A DNA stretch of 20,329 nucleotides, taken from a virus. A model generated the notes under the pieces. It was not told the DNA's origin, ran no database searches, and saw only the letters and a program-made list of their open reading frames with translations. The position numbers and the translations under genes are program-made. The DNA lies in the IMG/VR virus record IMGVR_UViG_3300048557_000106, positions 1 to 20,329 of that record; one strand, given 5' to 3'. Shown here piece after piece: positions 16,503-20,329 of the stretch. Within the stretch, counting starts at the first letter, position 1. Every line of letters starts with the position of its first letter.

Positions 16503-16529
16503 AATATAATATAATAAAAATTAATAAAT
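16503..16529 (-). promoter_or_regulatory. A/T-repeat leader before the scaffold-like gene
   Basis: The minus strand before the ATG reads TTATTAATTTTTATTATATT and then ATATT. Its TATTAATT and TATATTATATTA parts match the leader of the 254-aa gene. There is no Shine-Dalgarno. It may be a ribosome-entry leader of the Bacteroidota type; transcription function is not shown. Confidence 0.3.
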
Positions 16530-16532
16530 AGT

Positions 16533-18938
16533 TTATTGCGGTTCAAACTGCTCTAAACCAAATCCGCCTAAATTATCCATACCCGCTGATTCAAAATCTG
16601 TAGGTAACAAATCATTTTGACGTTGCTCAATCATTTTAGATTGTTGCGTTGCTTGTATTTTAGTTCTTTTATCTTTACGATCTTCTATAAATTGTTCTTT
16701 TTCTCTATCAGTGTTAATTTTAGCTTGTGCTAATTGTAACTGATAATTAAATTCTTCAGCCATTAATTGTTTTTTAATTAATGCTTCTTGTTCCATTCTT
16801 TGTATTTCAAACTGAGACTTAGCTTGTTCTATTTGTATTTCAGTATTAGCTAAAGCCTCTTGTTTTTGAACTTCATTTAAAGCGGCTTGCTCAGACTGCT
16901 GCATGTTAGCTTGAGTTTGAACTTGTATTTGTTTTTCTTGAGCAGCTTGATCTTGTTTTTGTTTTTGTATTCTTCTATATTTTAATATTTGATTAGCTAA
17001 AGTTATATTTTTAACTTCTCTAATATCAATAGCATCTTCTAAATATATTTGACCTGATTGTAAAGCTACTTGTATGTTTTGTTCTAACATAGCTTTTTCT
17101 TCATCATCAGGTTCAAGCTCAAGATAAATACCAAAATCATATAAATGAAGATTTTTTAATTCTTCTAAGTTTTGAGTATTAGTTAAAGATATACTTTGCA
17201 TTAATGCTTGTTTGGTTAAATCAAACTCTAATGCATCAGCTATTCTTAACGAAATATTTTCACAAGTTCTTAATGTTAAATATAAACTAGCATCAACAAT
17301 ATGTTTAGTAGCAATATTTGAAGCATTGGCAGCCATTTTTTGCAATCCCACTAACGCGTCTTTGTCTGGTAAACTGCCATCTCGTGCTTCGTTGAGACCT
17401 GTTACGTCTCTTATCATTTGTAAATAATACTGGTATGTATTTATAAGTGATGCTATTTTTCCGTTTGAACTAGATGTTTGTAATTCTTGAATAGGTACTT
17501 TACCTCTGTTAGGATCACCATCTTGCGTTAAGCTTCTACCAACTATACTACCAGTTTGAAAATACATATTTAATGCTTCCTGTGGATTATAATTAGTACC
17601 ATTACCTAAATCAACTTCTGCTAAACCATCAACATCTACGAATACTCCATCTGGGACCATACGTTGAATTACTTGTTGTAATTTTAACGATGTTAATTGT
17701 ATCATGTCTGCAAAACTAGTAACACGACTTACTAAAGATTCTATACGTCCTTGATACAAATTAGGTGCACATATAACGTAATTCATTTTAACTTTAGTTA
17801 AATCACTGTTAGGTCTTGTCATATTCTCAGCAAGTTTCCATTCAAGCATTTGTGGAACACCCATTACTTTAGCGCCACTAAATAAAACTTCTATAGACCT
17901 TGATACTCTATCAAAATTATCACTTTCAGGTGGGTTGAATGTATCAGGCTTTTCTAATGTTTTTTCTAAACCTGTGTCTGTTTTTTTGATTTTAAAAACT
18001 TGATCAATAAATGTTTTATATTCAAAAAATAATATTTGAACTAAATCGTTATCATAATTAGGATTTGTTATATAACCGTCGCGACCAGGATACCTAACCA
18101 TTTGCTCTAATTCTTTATCTGTAAGATATGGAAATCTTTTCTTTATTTCGGCTAAAGTCATAGACTTTATTTCACCAACGTAATATATATCTTCAAAATT
18201 AGGATCATTAGAATATGAATAAACTAAATTAGCTGGATCAACATAATCAATTACAACGCCTTCTGATTTATTAAAAGTTGTTTTAACAGCTCCAATACCT
18301 ATAGTGACAATATCTTCAATTAATCTTTTGTTTGTTAATTGGTATTTATTAAACGCTAATGTATTGTTAATAGCTTCTTCTTCAGCAATTTCTACAGACT
18401 GTTTATAGCTTAATTGCATATGTATTTCTAACTCTTCTTTTGATTGAGGAAGGTTTTCTGGATCTGTTGTGTTAAAAAGATTTAATCCAGTTTGCTGTTG
18501 TATTTGTAATATCTGCTCTTTGGCCATCATATCTCTGTAGATAGCACTTACATAATCTGTTCTTTGTTTTAAAGAAAAAGGATCTTGAGCGTAAGCTTTT
18601 AAATCATAATCTTTAGCGGCAATACCATTTACTACAATATCTACAAATTTAGGTATAATAGGTACTGGTTTCCAGTCTAAATTTAAATAAGATAAATCAC
18701 CATTTATAGACAATTCATCTTTATATTTTTGTACGTTTTGTTCTCCTCTAGCATATAATCTAAGGTTGTGAAAATTTTGGTAACCTGTATTCCATCTACT
18801 TCCATTAACTCTACCACCTCTAAACCATTCATATTCAATAGCTTGCCCAACTAATAATCCATATTCTAACGTTTTCTTTTCCTGTTCAGATACCATCTGA
18901 TCTGGAAACGCACTATTAATACCAGTGTTTAATTTCAT
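16533..18938 (-). CDS. Portal protein (801 aa)
   Basis: The ATG at 18938 overlaps the terminase stop as ATGA, so translation is probably coupled. The gene ends with a TAA at 16533. The N-terminus (FPDQMVSEQEKKTLEYGLLV, then GQAIEYEW; residues 11-38) and YLNLDWKPVPIIPKFVDIVV (84-103) match the crAss-like portal family as I recall it. The wing/stem region includes YVDPANLVYSYSNDP and MIQLTSLKLQQVIQRM. A helical stretch with GLNEARDGSLPD resembles the conserved portal clip/crown segment (VTGLNEAR). The C-terminal part, from about 655 to 770, is a long Gln/Glu/Lys-rich coiled coil, consistent with a barrel inside the capsid. The portal forms the dodecameric DNA channel at one capsid vertex and docks the terminase. 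Length near 800 residues fits the group. No part appears broken. Confidence 0.85.
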   Translation of the reverse strand: MKLNTGINSAFPDQMVSEQEKKTLEYGLLVGQAIEYEWFRGGRVNGSRWNTGYQNFHNLRLYARGEQNVQKYKDELSINGDLSYLNLDWKPVPIIPKFVDIVVNGIAAKDYDLKAYAQDPFSLKQRTDYVSAIYRDMMAKEQILQIQQQTGLNLFNTTDPENLPQSKEELEIHMQLSYKQSVEIAEEEAINNTLAFNKYQLTNKRLIEDIVTIGIGAVKTTFNKSEGVVIDYVDPANLVYSYSNDPNFEDIYYVGEIKSMTLAEIKKRFPYLTDKELEQMVRYPGRDGYITNPNYDNDLVQILFFEYKTFIDQVFKIKKTDTGLEKTLEKPDTFNPPESDNFDRVSRSIEVLFSGAKVMGVPQMLEWKLAENMTRPNSDLTKVKMNYVICAPNLYQGRIESLVSRVTSFADMIQLTSLKLQQVIQRMVPDGVFVDVDGLAEVDLGNGTNYNPQEALNMYFQTGSIVGRSLTQDGDPNRGKVPIQELQTSSSNGKIASLINTYQYYLQMIRDVTGLNEARDGSLPDKDALVGLQKMAANASNIATKHIVDASLYLTLRTCENISLRIADALEFDLTKQALMQSISLTNTQNLEELKNLHLYDFGIYLELEPDDEEKAMLEQNIQVALQSGQIYLEDAIDIREVKNITLANQILKYRRIQKQKQDQAAQEKQIQVQTQANMQQSEQAALNEVQKQEALANTEIQIEQAKSQFEIQRMEQEALIKKQLMAEEFNYQLQLAQAKINTDREKEQFIEDRKDKRTKIQATQQSKMIEQRQNDLLPTDFESAGMDNLGGFGLEQFEPQ

Positions 18939-20329
18939 CTATTAATTATTTTTGATTCATTGCCTCTATTGTCATACTTAGAAAAGTTTAAATTTACAGG
19001 TTGTTTTATAACCTCAGCAACGGGTCTATATTTGTTTTTATTGCAAGCCATAATCGCTAGACCAGAGCTTATTGATGCATCATGTTTTGTTCTATTGTTT
19101 ATATCAAAAGCAGCCCAATCTTCTAACGTACGTTGAAAATACATTGTTCCATACTGTTCATTGTTATACCCAATAAACATTTCTATATAAGCTTCAATAG
19201 CAGCAGCATGTGCTTGTTTAACGTCTTCACTTGAATTAGGTATACCACCTATTTCTTTTTCTGTTACAGATAATTTATGTATTGTTTTATCCGGTCTGTT
19301 CATAGAATAACCTCTATAACCTCTTCGTTTAAAATGATATAATAATCTAGGTTTGTTATTCTCTGCAAGTATAGGCATACCATAAAATACACAAGCCATA
19401 AGTACATCTTCAAAAAATATTTCAGCAGTTTGAGGTCTAGCTATATATTCTAAAAAAAATAAATTAGGTGGAGCATCTTCCATGCTAAACTTAGTTAATC
19501 CATGTAGTGATCCTTTTGATCCTCTTCCGTCAACAGTTCCAGATATATCGTAACTATCACATCCAAAAGCCCCCATGTGTTCATTACCAGGAAACTTTCT
19601 ACCATTTTTAATAAGAACTCTATTTTGTTGATCTTTATTTGGAACCCATGAAACATAAAATCTACCTTGATTACTTGGAACAAATATAACGCTTGTATCT
19701 TTAATCCCACCTTCCCATTGAAAATTACCCTGCGTAACAACGTTAGAGTGTTTTAAATCTTCATTGTAATCTATTTGTTCATAGATTTTTGTAAGATTAA
19801 ATAATGATTGTTTTGTCTCATCTCTGAACGCGTGTTTTTCAGTACGTGGAAACTGTCTATATAATTCATTAAGTGCATCAGGATCATCCTTAAGACCTTC
19901 TACTTCATTCTCCCAGTGTTCTATTACACCTATTTCAATCGGGAAGCCATCAGGTCCCGTCTTTTTTTCTTTGGGTGTCTCAAAGACAGGTAATCCATAA
20001 GAATCAATGTATCCTTCGTAATTCCACTCCATAGGAATGAACAGGCTATATAATCCCGAGCTAGTCTGTCCGTTGCGGTTTCTTCTGGTAACGTCTGAAT
20101 CATCATATATTTTTTTATAATTTCTACCCCCTTTGTCTAAAGCATTTGACGTTGATCCCATCATACACTTACCTATAATTCTAGAACCTAACCGTAAACA
20201 AGTTTTTGTAACCCTCCAGTTGTTTAATATATTGTCAGGTTTTTCCCATTTACCAGATTCATCGTGTACAAGTAGTTTTAATTTTTCACCATCATAACTG
20301 TTATCCCCTGTGTTTTTCCAGTCAATAGT
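18935..20329 (-). CDS. terL: Terminase large subunit, C-terminal 464 residues (N-terminus beyond window)
   Basis: The frame stays open from the TGA at 18935 to the window edge, giving 464 residues. The Met codons at 20164 are internal, not the start. The visible part begins late in the ATPase domain: the Walker B motif LKLLVHDES with the D-E pair at residues 23-24 (20258-20263), then the coupling motif MMGSTSN (56-62). Walker A is outside the window. The sequence that follows (NALDKGGRNYKKIYDDSD, SSGLYSLFIPMEWNYEGYID) is typical of crAss-like terminases as I recall it. The RNase H-like nuclease shows its three expected acidic positions: Asp in GCDSYD (258), Glu in ILAENN (323) and Asp in KHDASIS (417). 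The enzyme pumps DNA into the head through the portal and cuts concatemers. Its stop overlaps the portal start as ATGA. Confidence 0.9.
   Translation of the reverse strand, partial: TIDWKNTGDNSYDGEKLKLLVHDESGKWEKPDNILNNWRVTKTCLRLGSRIIGKCMMGSTSNALDKGGRNYKKIYDDSDVTRRNRNGQTSSGLYSLFIPMEWNYEGYIDSYGLPVFETPKEKKTGPDGFPIEIGVIEHWENEVEGLKDDPDALNELYRQFPRTEKHAFRDETKQSLFNLTKIYEQIDYNEDLKHSNVVTQGNFQWEGGIKDTSVIFVPSNQGRFYVSWVPNKDQQNRVLIKNGRKFPGNEHMGAFGCDSYDISGTVDGRGSKGSLHGLTKFSMEDAPPNLFFLEYIARPQTAEIFFEDVLMACVFYGMPILAENNKPRLLYHFKRRGYRGYSMNRPDKTIHKLSVTEKEIGGIPNSSEDVKQAHAAAIEAYIEMFIGYNNEQYGTMYFQRTLEDWAAFDINNRTKHDASISSGLAIMACNKNKYRPVAEVIKQPVNLNFSKYDNRGNESKIINR

Noticed and set aside
19495-19740. Minus-strand frames of 81 codons here and 62 codons at 15599-15787
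   Set aside because: They are shadows in another frame of the terminase and the scaffold-like gene, with no family features.
18935-20164. Terminase starting at the Met codons at 20164
   Set aside because: The frame is open for 55 more codons to the window edge, and those codons contain the Walker B motif LLVHDES. The true start is outside the window.

Overview
The window is a block of structural and packaging genes from a tailed double-stranded DNA phage. Every gene lies on the minus strand, so the biological order runs from position 20329 down to 1. By eye G+C is about one third. None of the starts I inspected has a Shine-Dalgarno sequence. Instead the leaders are short and A/T-rich, which is usual for phages of Bacteroidota. 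The terminase, portal, connector, ring and muzzle-type proteins all carry sequence blocks that I associate from memory with crAss-like (Crassvirales-type) podoviruses and their marine flavobacterial and environmental relatives. The best reading is a marine crAss-like podovirus, probably of a flavobacterium. The family is recognised from memory, not from a search.

Layout in transcription order. Packaging and head: the C-terminal part of the large terminase (20329-18935, truncated by the window edge), portal (18938-16533, sharing an ATGA overlap with the terminase), an acidic scaffold-like protein (16502-15339), and the major capsid protein (15321-13843). The capsid gene is followed by a textbook intrinsic terminator with a UUCG loop (13826-13809). 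Next come an unrecognised 254-residue protein (13773-13009) and a second strong hairpin (12993-12958). Neck and tail: a connector or ring protein (12941-12024), a second ring-type protein (12020-10626), and a very large muzzle/tail protein with a C-terminal extension (10620-6283). A separate 509-residue protein (6250-4721) appears to carry the distal half of the same muzzle architecture. Internal/ejection proteins: a small glycine-zipper, Ala/Gln-rich protein (4703-3969), a 507-residue protein (3865-2342), and a large protein that runs off the left edge (2328-1, at least 776 residues). This order resembles the T7 internal core trio gp14-gp15-gp16.

The genes are packed almost without gaps (3 to 32 bases) except at the two hairpin sites and below position 3969. 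There, a -1 frameshift at a canonical G_GGA_AAG heptamer directly before the stop codon would add a 30-residue tail, and the odd 103-base gap would shrink to 14 bases. This candidate programmed frameshift is the most interesting observation in the window. There is no gene-free stretch over 300 bases. I see no tRNA, CRISPR array, insertion sequence, integrase or replication gene. All three stop codons are used as terminators (TAA nine times, TAG once, TGA once, counting the ten complete genes plus the terminase), so stop-codon reassignment is not supported here.
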